Shown here one piece after another: positions 24,377 through 31,707 of a stretch of 64,000 nucleotides of DNA. Source of the stretch: Aeromicrobium stalagmiti (GTDB lineage Bacteria > Actinomycetota > Actinomycetes > Propionibacteriales > Nocardioidaceae). Each line of letters begins with the position of its first letter. The first letter of the stretch is position 1. The stretch lies in the NCBI RefSeq assembly GCF_013283745.1, contig NZ_JABSTZ010000001.1:1754406-1818405 (forward strand), read 5' to 3'. The notes beneath the pieces are model-generated. The model was given only the letters and a program-made list of their open reading frames with translations, had not been told where the DNA came from and made no database searches. Made by a program: the position numbers and the translations under genes.

Positions 24377-25135
24377 TCACCGTCCGCGCTTGGCCATGCG
24401 GGTGACCAGCGTCTTGGGGAGGTACTGCGCCAGCCCGGCCAGCACCTTGTAGCGGAACGACGGGATCGACACCGGCTTGTCGCGATCGAGGTCCCTCAGT
24501 GAGGCGGCGACGACCTTGTCGGCCTTGAGCCACATCCACTTCGGCACCCCCGACACGTCCATCTGGCCGCGGGGGTGGAACTCGGTGCGGACGAACCCGG
24601 GACACAGGGCCTGCACCGAGATGTTGACGTCGTCGTAGTGGATGTCGGCCCAGCGCGACAGGTTGAGCAGCCATGCCTTGTGCGCGGAGTAGGCGCCGCG
24701 AGGGGTGAATGCCGCGACGCTGGCGACGTTGATGATCTCGCCGCCACCGCGACCGGCCATGGTCTTGATCGCGGCGTCCATCAGGTGCATGGGGGCGCGG
24801 ACCAGCAGGTCGAGCTGGTAGTCCTCGTCGGCGATGTCGGTGGTGCCGAACCAGCCGGCGAGCGAGGCGCCGGCGTTGTTGACGAGCAGGTCGACCGGAC
24901 GGGCCGAGTCGGTCAGCGCGTTGGCCGCGGCCTGCATGCCCGCCAGGGTCGCCAGATCGGCCGTGACGACGTCGACCTCGACGCCGTGCTTGCTGCGCAG
25001 CTCGGCCGCGATGGCCTCGAGCTGGTCGGTCGTGCGGGCCACGATGACGAGGTCGAGACCGCGCTTTGCGAGCTCTCTGGCGAACGCGTTGCCGATGCCT
25101 GATGTTGCCCCGGTCACCAGCGCACGACGTGTCAT
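24377..25135 (-). CDS. short-chain dehydrogenase/reductase
   Basis: A 252-residue classical SDR. It has TGATSGIG (about residues 8-15) for NAD(P), NNAGA, a catalytic Ser in NVASVAAF, and YSAHK (about 149-153). The basic residue at the end of the second strand (IVARTT) suggests NADP(H). Substrate unknown. It is the first gene of the operon that runs to the flavin reductase. A CATGCT hexamer six bases upstream of the ATG may be its -10. Confidence 0.88.
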   Translation of the reverse strand: MTRRALVTGATSGIGNAFARELAKRGLDLVIVARTTDQLEAIAAELRSKHGVEVDVVTADLATLAGMQAAANALTDSARPVDLLVNNAGASLAGWFGTTDIADEDYQLDLLVRAPMHLMDAAIKTMAGRGGGEIINVASVAAFTPRGAYSAHKAWLLNLSRWADIHYDDVNISVQALCPGFVRTEFHPRGQMDVSGVPKWMWLKADKVVAASLRDLDRDKPVSIPSFRYKVLAGLAQYLPKTLVTRMAKRGR

Positions 25136-25204
25136 GGACCAAGCATGCCAAACACCGTCGCGCGCACGTCCCGGAGCGTCCCCATCGGTGACACAATGGC
25201 CAGC

Positions 25205-25999
25205 GTGACGACGACGATCGCAGTGGCCAACCAGAAGGGCGGGGTCGCGAAGACGACCACCGTGGTGTCCCTCGGGTCAGCGCTCGCCGAGCTCAAGCAA
25301 CGGGTCCTGCTGGTCGACGTCGACCCGCAGGGCAGCCTGACGTTCTCGCTGGGCATCGACCCGGAGGACCTCGACGTCACGATCGCCGAGGTCCTGCTCG
25401 GCACGAAGCAGGCCGACGACGCGATCGTCATCACCGACGACGGCATGCACCTGCTGCCCGCCAACATCACGCTGACCCAGGCCGAGGAGAGCCTCGTGGG
25501 CCGCACGGGGCGTGAGCAGCGTCTGCGCGTCGCGCTCGACAAGGTCGCGGCCGACTACGACTGGATCGTCATCGACTGCCCGCCGACGCTCGGCGTCCTG
25601 ACGGTCGGGGCGCTCTCCGCCGCCCAGCAGGTGCTGATCCCGCTGCAGGCCGAGACCCTGTCGCACCGCGGTGTCGGCCAGCTGCTCGACACGATCCACG
25701 ACGTCCGCAAGTTCATCAACCCGCAGCTGGAGATCCTGGGCGTCCTCCCGACGATGTACGACGGGCGCACCAAGCACGCCCAGAACGTCCTCCAGGCGAT
25801 CCAGGAGACGTACGACCTGCCGGTCGTGCTGCCGGCGATCCCCAAGACGATCCGTTTCGCCGAGGCCCCCGCGATCGGTCGCTCGGTGCTCGCCACGGCG
25901 CGCAACCACAAGGGCGCCGAGGCATACCGTCAGGTCGCCGCCGGCCTGATGAAGTCGGCTCCGAAGAAGACGCGCAAGAAGTCGGCTGCTCCGGACTGA
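25205..25999 (+). CDS. ParA/Soj-family ATPase
   Basis: A 264-residue deviant-Walker ATPase. NQKGGVAKTTT (about residues 8-18) is the Walker A, DVDPQGSLT follows, and VIDCPPTLG is Walker B. The C-terminal tail is Lys-rich (KSAPKKTRKKSAA), which suggests nucleic-acid binding. No ParB gene is adjacent, so this is an orphan ParA; its block position matches the Soj-like gene of the mycobacterial Rv32xx region (recalled). The start is uncertain: GTG 25205 lies 7 nt behind CACAAT and would be leaderless, and ATG 25196 is in frame nine bases earlier. Confidence 0.87.
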   Translation: MTTTIAVANQKGGVAKTTTVVSLGSALAELKQRVLLVDVDPQGSLTFSLGIDPEDLDVTIAEVLLGTKQADDAIVITDDGMHLLPANITLTQAEESLVGRTGREQRLRVALDKVAADYDWIVIDCPPTLGVLTVGALSAAQQVLIPLQAETLSHRGVGQLLDTIHDVRKFINPQLEILGVLPTMYDGRTKHAQNVLQAIQETYDLPVVLPAIPKTIRFAEAPAIGRSVLATARNHKGAEAYRQVAAGLMKSAPKKTRKKSAAPD

Positions 26000-26014
26000 T
26001 CGTCACCCCGCCGG

Positions 26015-26020
26015 TACGAT
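26015..26020 (+). promoter_or_regulatory. -10 box for the L,D-transpeptidase gene, leaderless
   Basis: TACGAT, seven bases, then GTG at 26028. An in-frame ATG at 26019 overlaps the box and is therefore an unlikely start. Confidence 0.45.
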
Positions 26021-26027
26021 GGGGCCC

Positions 26028-26747
26028 GTGTCTAAGCATCGCGCCTCCCACCGTGCCGCTCGTCGCCGGCGGGCGAGTGCCATGGCGCTCGCGCTCGGCG
26101 TGACGATCGCCGTGGGCGGCGCAGCCGTCGGTGTCCTGCCGCAGCTCACGACCGATCAGGCCGCCGCCACGCAGGCCACCAGCGGTCGTGCAGCCACGCC
26201 GTCCTCGCTCGAGACGGCCTCGCTCGACCCGGTCGAGGCCAAGGCCGACGCGGCGAGCAGCAGCAAGGTCGCCGGCGTCGAGTCGGCTCCTGACACCGAG
26301 CTGACGGACAAGGTCGCCACGGCGGCTGCCGATCCCGACCCGGCTCCCCCGAAGGACTCGGGCGAGGGCCGACGGATCGTCTTCGACCAGGGCGACCAGC
26401 GGGTCTGGCTCATCGGCGACGACGGCTCGGTCGAGCGCACCTACCGCGTCTCGGGCAGCCGCTTCGAGAACCTGCAGCCCGGCTCCTACGCCGTGCAGTC
26501 CAAGACCCGCTACGCCACGGCGTTCGACGCCAGCGGCACGATGGAGTACTTCGTCCGGTTCGCGACCGGGGTGAGCGAGCCGATCGGCTTCCACTCGGTG
26601 CCGCGCGACAACACCGGTGCGCTCGAGCAGACCAAGTCACAGCTGGGCACGCGGCTCTCGGCCGGGTGCGTGCGTCAGTGGAAGCCCGACGCGATCGCGC
26701 TGTGGGACTTCGCCCCCATCGGCACCAAGGTCTACGTCACCGCCTGA
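26028..26747 (+). CDS. exported L,D-transpeptidase (YkuD domain)
   Basis: A 239-residue protein with a basic N-terminus, a signal-anchor helix (about residues 15-40) and a long Ala/Asp/Pro-rich linker. The YkuD domain (about 115-239) has IGFHSVP and the catalytic SAGCVRQ, with the Cys nucleophile. Such enzymes form 3-3 cross-links in peptidoglycan or attach proteins to it. The domain is at the C-terminus and no Ig-like modules are present, so it is smaller than the mycobacterial LdtMt2 type. It converges on the DEAD-box gene across a strong cruciform. Confidence 0.85.
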   Translation: MSKHRASHRAARRRRASAMALALGVTIAVGGAAVGVLPQLTTDQAAATQATSGRAATPSSLETASLDPVEAKADAASSSKVAGVESAPDTELTDKVATAAADPDPAPPKDSGEGRRIVFDQGDQRVWLIGDDGSVERTYRVSGSRFENLQPGSYAVQSKTRYATAFDASGTMEYFVRFATGVSEPIGFHSVPRDNTGALEQTKSQLGTRLSAGCVRQWKPDAIALWDFAPIGTKVYVTA

Positions 26748-26750
26748 ACG

Positions 26751-26813
26751 CACGATGTCGGCACCAGCGGGTGCGTCCCCGGCGCGGGGACACCCGTCGG
26801 CGCCGACATCGTG
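26751..26813. terminator. bidirectional cruciform terminator
   Basis: Outer arms 26751-26762 and 26802-26813 are a perfect 12-bp match (CACGATGTCGGC). Inside, CGGGT-GC-GTCCCC pairs with GGGGAC-ACCCG around a GGCGC loop. The structure fills the gap between two convergent genes and begins 3 bases after the transpeptidase stop. Confidence 0.75.
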
Positions 26814-26827
26814 GAAGGCGGTGCTGG

Positions 26828-28336
26828 CTACTCGGACTTGGCGACCGGGTCTCCGCCGCGCGAGCGCGTACGGCTGCGGCTGCGCTTGCGGATGCGAGGC
26901 GCGTCGTCACCGGTGGGCAGGGGAGCCGACTGCTGCTCGCCGGCGTTGCCGCCGCCTGAGCTGTCGTTGCCACGGTTGCCACCGCCGCTGCGTCCGCCAC
27001 CGCCACCGTTGCTGCTGCCACCGTTGCTGCTGCGACCGCGGTCGCCACCACGGCCACCGCCGTTGCCGCCACCGCTGCGGCCGCGACCGCCACGGTCGTC
27101 GTCCTTCTTGGGCTCGCGCGGCGCCGGGGGCTTGATGCGTCCCTTGACGTTGCGGTCGATGCCGAGGTCGTGGAACAGGTGGTCCGACGTGGAGTAGGTC
27201 TCCTGCGGCTCGTCGAACGGCAGGCCGAGGGCCTTGTTGATGAGCTTCCAGCGGGTGATGTCGGCCCAGTCGACGAACGTCACGGCGATGCCGGAGGCGC
27301 CGGCGCGACCCGTACGACCGATCCGGTGGACGTACGTCTTGTCGTCTTCGGGGCAGTTGTAGTTGATGACGTGCGTGATGCCGGCGACGTCGATGCCGCG
27401 GGCGGCGACGTCAGTGGCCACGAGGATGTCGATCTTGCCCTCGCGGAAGCGGGTCAGCGCCTTCTCGCGCGCGGGCTGCGCCATGTCGCCGTGCAGCGGC
27501 GACGCGGGGAAGCCGCGGTCGATGAGCTCGTCGGCGACGCGCTGGGCCGTGCGCTTGGTGCGCGTGAAGATGATGACGCGGCCCACGTCGTCGGCCTGCA
27601 GGATGCGACCGACGATCTCGGGCTTGTCCATGTCGTGCGCCTGCCAGACGAACTGCGCCGTGGCGGGCACCATCTGGGTGTCCTCGCCGGACTCGGCACG
27701 GATGTTCATCGGGTGACGCATGTGCTTGCGCGCCAGACCGACGATCGCACCTGGCATCGTGGCCGAGAACAGCATCGTCTGGCGGGTCTCGGGCGTCTTG
27801 GCCAGCAGCGACTCGACGTCGGGCAGGAAGCCCAGGTCGAGCATCTCGTCGGCCTCGTCGAGCACGAGCGACTTCACGTGGGACAGGTCGAGCGCGCCAC
27901 GGTTGGCGAGGTCGAGCAGACGCCCGGGCGTGCCGACGACGATGTCGACTCCGGCCTCGAGGGCGTCGAGCTGCGACTCGTAGGGCACGCCGCCGTAGAT
28001 CGTGAGGTTGCGGGTGCCGCGACGCTTGGACGCGACCGCGATGTCGCTGGCGACCTGGATCGCGAGCTCACGGGTGGGCGCGACGATGAGGGCCTGCGGC
28101 TTGCCGGCCACGACCTGGTCGTAGTCGGCGTCGTGCGGGGCGACGGTGCGCTGGATGACGGGGATGCCGAACGCCAGCGTCTTGCCCGTGCCGGTGCGTG
28201 CCTGGCCGATGAGGTCGGTGCCCATGAGCGCGACGCCGAGCGTCATCTCCTGGATCGGGAAAGCTTCTTCGATGCCGACGTCAATCAGTGCGTCGGCGAT
28301 CTCGGGCATGACGCCCAGATCTTTGAACGTAGTCAG
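26828..28336 (-). CDS. DEAD-box ATP-dependent RNA helicase (RhlE-like)
   Basis: About 502 residues with all helicase motifs: Q motif FKDLG...FPIQ, ARTGTGKT, PTRELA, VLDEADEML, SAT, ARGIDV and HRIGRTGRAG. A long disordered tail (roughly the last 110 residues) is made of Gly, Asn, Ser and Arg, with RGG-like repeats, and ends in a basic patch. It probably remodels structured RNA and may form condensates (inference). The start is unusual. The only clear -10, TAGACT at 28383-28378, puts transcription start near 28371. The only suitable codon before the Q motif is CTG at 28336, reading (M)TTFKDLG. A GTG at 28405 lies upstream of that promoter. Confidence 0.85.
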   Translation of the reverse strand: MTTFKDLGVMPEIADALIDVGIEEAFPIQEMTLGVALMGTDLIGQARTGTGKTLAFGIPVIQRTVAPHDADYDQVVAGKPQALIVAPTRELAIQVASDIAVASKRRGTRNLTIYGGVPYESQLDALEAGVDIVVGTPGRLLDLANRGALDLSHVKSLVLDEADEMLDLGFLPDVESLLAKTPETRQTMLFSATMPGAIVGLARKHMRHPMNIRAESGEDTQMVPATAQFVWQAHDMDKPEIVGRILQADDVGRVIIFTRTKRTAQRVADELIDRGFPASPLHGDMAQPAREKALTRFREGKIDILVATDVAARGIDVAGITHVINYNCPEDDKTYVHRIGRTGRAGASGIAVTFVDWADITRWKLINKALGLPFDEPQETYSTSDHLFHDLGIDRNVKGRIKPPAPREPKKDDDRGGRGRSGGGNGGGRGGDRGRSSNGGSSNGGGGGRSGGGNRGNDSSGGGNAGEQQSAPLPTGDDAPRIRKRSRSRTRSRGGDPVAKSE

Positions 28337-28377
28337 GGTCTTCTCGAATTCTTCAGATTCGTGGGATTTCCGCCCCC

Positions 28378-28383
28378 AGTCTA
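28378..28383 (-). promoter_or_regulatory. -10 box for the DEAD-box helicase gene
   Basis: Minus-strand TAGACT. It predicts an AT-richer 5' leader of about 35 bases containing GAATCTGAAGAATTCGAGAAG-like sequence (quoted in part: GAAGAATTC) before the CTG at 28336. Confidence 0.4.
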
Positions 28384-28409
28384 ACGTCTGGCGGAGGTGT
28401 GCCACGCGC

Positions 28410-28415
28410 TACGCT
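28410..28415 (+). promoter_or_regulatory. -10 box for the ferritin-like gene, leaderless
   Basis: TACGCT, eight bases, then ATG at 28424. It is 27 bp from the opposing helicase -10, so the two divergent promoters overlap. Confidence 0.45.
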
Positions 28416-28423
28416 GCACAGTC

Positions 28424-29122
28424 ATGGCCACCAAGGACGTTCCGACCCCCTCGACGATCGACGATCCGGTCTACCGCACCGGCGTGCTGGAGCTGCTGGG
28501 CCTGCTCGCCTACGGCGAGATCAGCGCCTGCGAGCGGCTCGCCGAGGACGCCAAGATGGCGCCTGACCTGAAGAACAAGGTCGAGATCGCCGCGATGGCG
28601 ACGGCGGAGTTCCACCACTTCGAGAAGCTGCGCGACCGGCTCGTCGAGATGGGGGAGGACCCGTTCGCCGTCATGCTGCCGTTCGCCCCGACGTTCGAGC
28701 GCTTCCACCACCAGACCAGGCCGTCCGACTGGCTCGAGGGGCTCGTCAAGGCGTACGTCGGTGACGGCCTGGCGGCCGACTTCTACCGCGAGATTGCGGC
28801 CTACCTCGATGCCGACACCCGGGCCCTGGTGCTCGACACGCTGAGCGGCACGGGGCACTCCGACTTCGTGATCGGTGCCATCCGTGGCGCGATCGAGGAC
28901 GACCACCGCGTCGGCGGACGGCTCGCGCTGTGGGGTCGCCGGCTCATGGGCGAGGCGCTGAGCCAGGCGCAGATGGTCGTCGCCGAGCGCGATGCGCTCA
29001 GCACCGTCCTGGTCGGCGGGGTCGACCACCCGGGCATGGATCTTGCTGCCATCGGCCGGATGTTCACCCGGCTCACCGAGGCCCACGCGGCGCGGATGGA
29101 GAAGCTGGGCCTGGCCGCCTAG
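28424..29122 (+). CDS. ferritin-like protein (tRNA-MS2IO6A-hydroxylase-like)
   Basis: A 232-residue all-helical protein of the ferritin-like superfamily. Candidate di-iron ligands lie in YGEISACERLAED, ATAEFHHFEKL and IEDDHRVGGRLALW, where Glu and His recur at helix-turn spacing. Actinobacterial proteins of this type are annotated as relatives of MiaE, the hydroxylase of ms2i6A-modified tRNA, but activity has not been shown for this branch as far as I know. It occupies the same place in the mycobacterial block (next to the DEAD helicase and DUF3107). Confidence 0.75.
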   Translation: MATKDVPTPSTIDDPVYRTGVLELLGLLAYGEISACERLAEDAKMAPDLKNKVEIAAMATAEFHHFEKLRDRLVEMGEDPFAVMLPFAPTFERFHHQTRPSDWLEGLVKAYVGDGLAADFYREIAAYLDADTRALVLDTLSGTGHSDFVIGAIRGAIEDDHRVGGRLALWGRRLMGEALSQAQMVVAERDALSTVLVGGVDHPGMDLAAIGRMFTRLTEAHAARMEKLGLAA

Positions 29123-29141
29123 CGACCAGGCCCCTCGCGCC

Positions 29142-29402
29142 CTACTTCGCGGCGGCGGCGACGGCTTCGCCGGCGGCGAGGCCGAAGCCGACCTTGCGAC
29201 CGACGTCCGACGTGAAGTCGAGGTAGGCCACCTTGGCCGCGGGCACCGCGACCGTACGACCCTTGTCGTCGGTCAGGGTGAAGACGCTGTCGTTCTTGAG
29301 GGCGGTCTCGAGCGCCGCGAGGACGTCCTTCGGCTCGTCCTCGGTCGACACGGACAGCTCACGGGGCGCGTACTGCACGCCGATCTTGACCTCCACGGTC
29401 AC
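29142..29402 (-). CDS. DUF3107 small protein
   Basis: An 86-residue protein typical of DUF3107, a family restricted to Actinobacteria. It starts MTVEVKIGVQYAPRELSV and ends in an Ala-rich helix with VGFGLAAGEAVAAA. No catalytic motif is visible. The gene overlaps the end of the TetR gene by 4 bp (GTGA) with AAGGAG upstream, so its level follows the regulator. The function is unknown. Confidence 0.85.
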   Translation of the reverse strand: MTVEVKIGVQYAPRELSVSTEDEPKDVLAALETALKNDSVFTLTDDKGRTVAVPAAKVAYLDFTSDVGRKVGFGLAAGEAVAAAAK

Positions 29403-30058
29403 TCATCTCCTTGCGCGTTGGTGTTGGGCTCTGCGTCATCTTCGTTGCGGGGGAATCCGCCGATGCCGCGCCAGGCCAGCCCGGCGACGAGCTGGACAGC
29501 CTCGCTGCGCGAGAGGCTGGAGTCCTGGGACAGCCAGTTGCGGGCGCCGACGTGGCCCATGCCGACCAGGCTCACGGCGAGCAGGTGGGCGGCGGCCAGC
29601 GGCAGACCGGTGTCGTCACGGATGACCTCGGCGACGAGCGCCGCGGACTCCTCGATGACCCGGTCGACCTGCTCGCGCACGGCGGGGTCGCTGGTGAGGT
29701 CGGACTCGAACACGAGCCGGAACGCGGCACCCTGGTCGGCGACGTAGTCGTACCAGAGCTCCATCGTGGCCTGGACGCGACGACGGTTGTCGTGGGTCGA
29801 GGCCAGCGCGCCCTTGACCCCGTCGATGACGGTGTCGCACGAGGTCTCGAGGAGGGCCAGGTAGAGATCGAGCTTGCCGGGGAAGTGCTGGTAGAGGACG
29901 GGCTTGGAGACGCCCGCCCGCTCGGCGATCTCGTCCATGGAGGCCGAGTGGTATCCCTGCTCGACGAACACCTCGAGCGCGACCTCGAGCAGCTGCGCCC
30001 GGCGCGCGGTGCGCGGCAGGCGGCTCGTGCGCGGACGCATCGGGATGGCTTCAGTCAC
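29399..30058 (-). CDS. TetR-family transcriptional regulator
   Basis: A 219-residue repressor-type regulator. The N-terminal helix-turn-helix (about residues 20-65) includes RRAQLLEVALEVFVEQGYHSASMDEIAERAGVSKPVLY split over the domain, with GVSKPVLYQHF as recognition helix. The C-terminal half is helical and would bind a ligand. GTG at 30058 lies six bases behind TAGGCT and may be leaderless. It is divergent from moeZ and translationally coupled to DUF3107. Confidence 0.88.
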   Translation of the reverse strand: MTEAIPMRPRTSRLPRTARRAQLLEVALEVFVEQGYHSASMDEIAERAGVSKPVLYQHFPGKLDLYLALLETSCDTVIDGVKGALASTHDNRRRVQATMELWYDYVADQGAAFRLVFESDLTSDPAVREQVDRVIEESAALVAEVIRDDTGLPLAAAHLLAVSLVGMGHVGARNWLSQDSSLSRSEAVQLVAGLAWRGIGGFPRNEDDAEPNTNAQGDE

Positions 30059-30064
30059 CCGCTC

Positions 30065-30070
30065 AGCCTA
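30065..30070 (-). promoter_or_regulatory. -10 box for the TetR gene, leaderless
   Basis: Minus-strand TAGGCT, six bases, then GTG at 30058. Confidence 0.5.
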
Positions 30071-30195
30071 ACGGGCGCGCCCACGATCCGGACGGGCGGC
30101 GCGACCGTGGCGCAGGACGGGGAACAATGGGACCCAGTGGCGGCGTTATGCCGCCAGAACGGTTTGCACCGCACGTACGCACCAGAGGAGAGCCC

Positions 30196-31368
30196 GTGGT
30201 CGCCCCACTCGTGGAACCCGCCGAAGAGCTGACGATCGACGAGGTCCGTCGATACAGCCGGCACCTCATCATCCCCGACGTCGGGATGACCGGTCAGAAG
30301 CGCCTCAAGAACGCCAAGGTCCTGGTCATCGGCGCCGGCGGACTCGGCAGCCCCGCACTGCTCTACCTGGCTGCGGCCGGCGTGGGCACGCTCGGCATCA
30401 TCGACGACGACGTCGTCGACGAGTCCAACCTGCAGCGCCAGATCATCCACGGCCAGTCCGACATCGACAAGCCCAAGGCCGAGTCGGCCGCGGCGTCGGT
30501 CGCCGAGGCCAACCCGTACGTCAAGACGATCGTGCACAACGAGCGTCTCGACAACGACAACGTCCTGGAGATCTTCAGCCAGTACGACCTCATCGTCGAC
30601 GGCACCGACAACTTCGCGACGCGCTACCTGGTCAACGATGCCGCCGTGATCCTCGGCAAGCCGTACGTCTGGGGCTCGATCTACCGCTTCGAGGGCCAGG
30701 TCAGCGTCTTCTGGGCCCAGGAGGGCCCGCAGTACCGCGACCTCTACCCCGAGCCGCCGCCGCCGGGCATGGTCCCGTCGTGCGCCGAGGGTGGCGTGCT
30801 GGGCGTCCTGTGCGCCTCGATCGGCTCGATCATGGTGACCGAGGCGATCAAGCTCATCACCGGCATCGGTGACCCGCTCATCGGTCGCCTGATGGTCTAC
30901 GACGCGCTCGAGATGCGGTACTCGACGCTCAACATCCGTCGTGACCCCAACGGCGTCCTGCCGACCGAGCTCATGAGCGACTACGAGGCGTTCTGTGGCT
31001 CGATCAGCGAGGAGGCCGCCGACGCGGCCGCCGACTCGACGATCTCGGTCGCGACGCTCGACGGCTGGCTGAAGGAGCGGAACGACGGCGGGCGCGACTT
31101 CGTGCTGGTCGACGTGCGCGAGCCCAACGAGTTCGAGATCAACAAGATCCCGGGGTCGGTGCTCATCCCCAAGGGCGAGTTCCTCAACGGCAAGGCTCTG
31201 GAGCAGCTGCCCGACGACAAGCAGATCGTGCTGCACTGCAAGTCGGGCGTCCGCTCCGCGGAGGCGCTGGCCGTGCTCAAGGGCGCGGGCTACAAGGACG
31301 CCGTCCACGTGGGTGGCGGCGTGGTGGCCTGGGTCAACCAGATTGACCCGAGCCAGCCGACGTACTGA
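30196..31368 (+). CDS. moeZ: MoeZ: adenylyltransferase/sulfurtransferase
   Basis: A 390-residue fusion. An E1-like adenylyltransferase domain (about residues 5-250) has GAGGLGSPALLYLAAAGVG for ATP and DGTDNFATRYLVND. A rhodanese domain (about 285-388) follows, with DVREPNEFE and the active-site loop HCKSGVRS, whose Cys carries persulfide. MoeZ activates ubiquitin-like sulfur carriers for molybdopterin, thiamine or cysteine synthesis. GTG at 30196 was chosen because AGAGGAGAG stands at correct spacing and the length then matches MoeZ; the frame remains open upstream to 30127. The window also encodes MoaE and two molybdoenzymes. Confidence 0.9.
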   Translation: MVAPLVEPAEELTIDEVRRYSRHLIIPDVGMTGQKRLKNAKVLVIGAGGLGSPALLYLAAAGVGTLGIIDDDVVDESNLQRQIIHGQSDIDKPKAESAAASVAEANPYVKTIVHNERLDNDNVLEIFSQYDLIVDGTDNFATRYLVNDAAVILGKPYVWGSIYRFEGQVSVFWAQEGPQYRDLYPEPPPPGMVPSCAEGGVLGVLCASIGSIMVTEAIKLITGIGDPLIGRLMVYDALEMRYSTLNIRRDPNGVLPTELMSDYEAFCGSISEEAADAAADSTISVATLDGWLKERNDGGRDFVLVDVREPNEFEINKIPGSVLIPKGEFLNGKALEQLPDDKQIVLHCKSGVRSAEALAVLKGAGYKDAVHVGGGVVAWVNQIDPSQPTY

Positions 31369-31378
31369 GCGACACACG

Positions 31379-31678
31379 ATGAGCCCCGACTTCACGGATC
31401 GGGTCCTGGACCTGGTCGAGCGCATCCCGCCCGGCCAGGTCCTGTCGTACGGGCTCATCGCCGAGATGCTGCAGGACGGTGGGCCCCGGCAGGTCGGTCG
31501 GGTGATGGCGCTCGAGGGCGCCGCGGTGCCCTGGTGGCGGGTCGTGCGGGCCAACGGGAGCCTGCCTGCGTCGCACGCGATCGACGCCCAGGTGCACTAC
31601 CGCGAGGAGGGCACGCCGATGCGGGCCAACGGCTCGTCGGTCGACATGCGCGAGGCTCTCTGGCAGTTCGACGACTGA
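31379..31678 (+). CDS. alkyltransferase-like protein (ATL)
   Basis: A 99-residue protein equal to the DNA-binding domain of O6-alkylguanine-DNA alkyltransferase. The active-site PCHR is replaced by PWWR (about residues 50-53), so it cannot accept an alkyl group. ATL proteins bind O6-alkylguanine and hand the lesion to nucleotide excision repair. IPPGQVLSYGLIAEML and the RVVRANGSLP wing are conserved. It lies 10 bp after moeZ and 29 bp before adnA. Confidence 0.88.
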   Translation: MSPDFTDRVLDLVERIPPGQVLSYGLIAEMLQDGGPRQVGRVMALEGAAVPWWRVVRANGSLPASHAIDAQVHYREEGTPMRANGSSVDMREALWQFDD

Positions 31679-31707
31679 GTGTCACCCCCGTCTGGTGGGA
31701 TGGAGCC

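Noticed and set aside
28337-28405. GTG 28405 as the start of the DEAD-box helicase
   Set aside because: It would add 23 residues not found in relatives and would lie upstream of the only clear promoter; kept as an alternative only.
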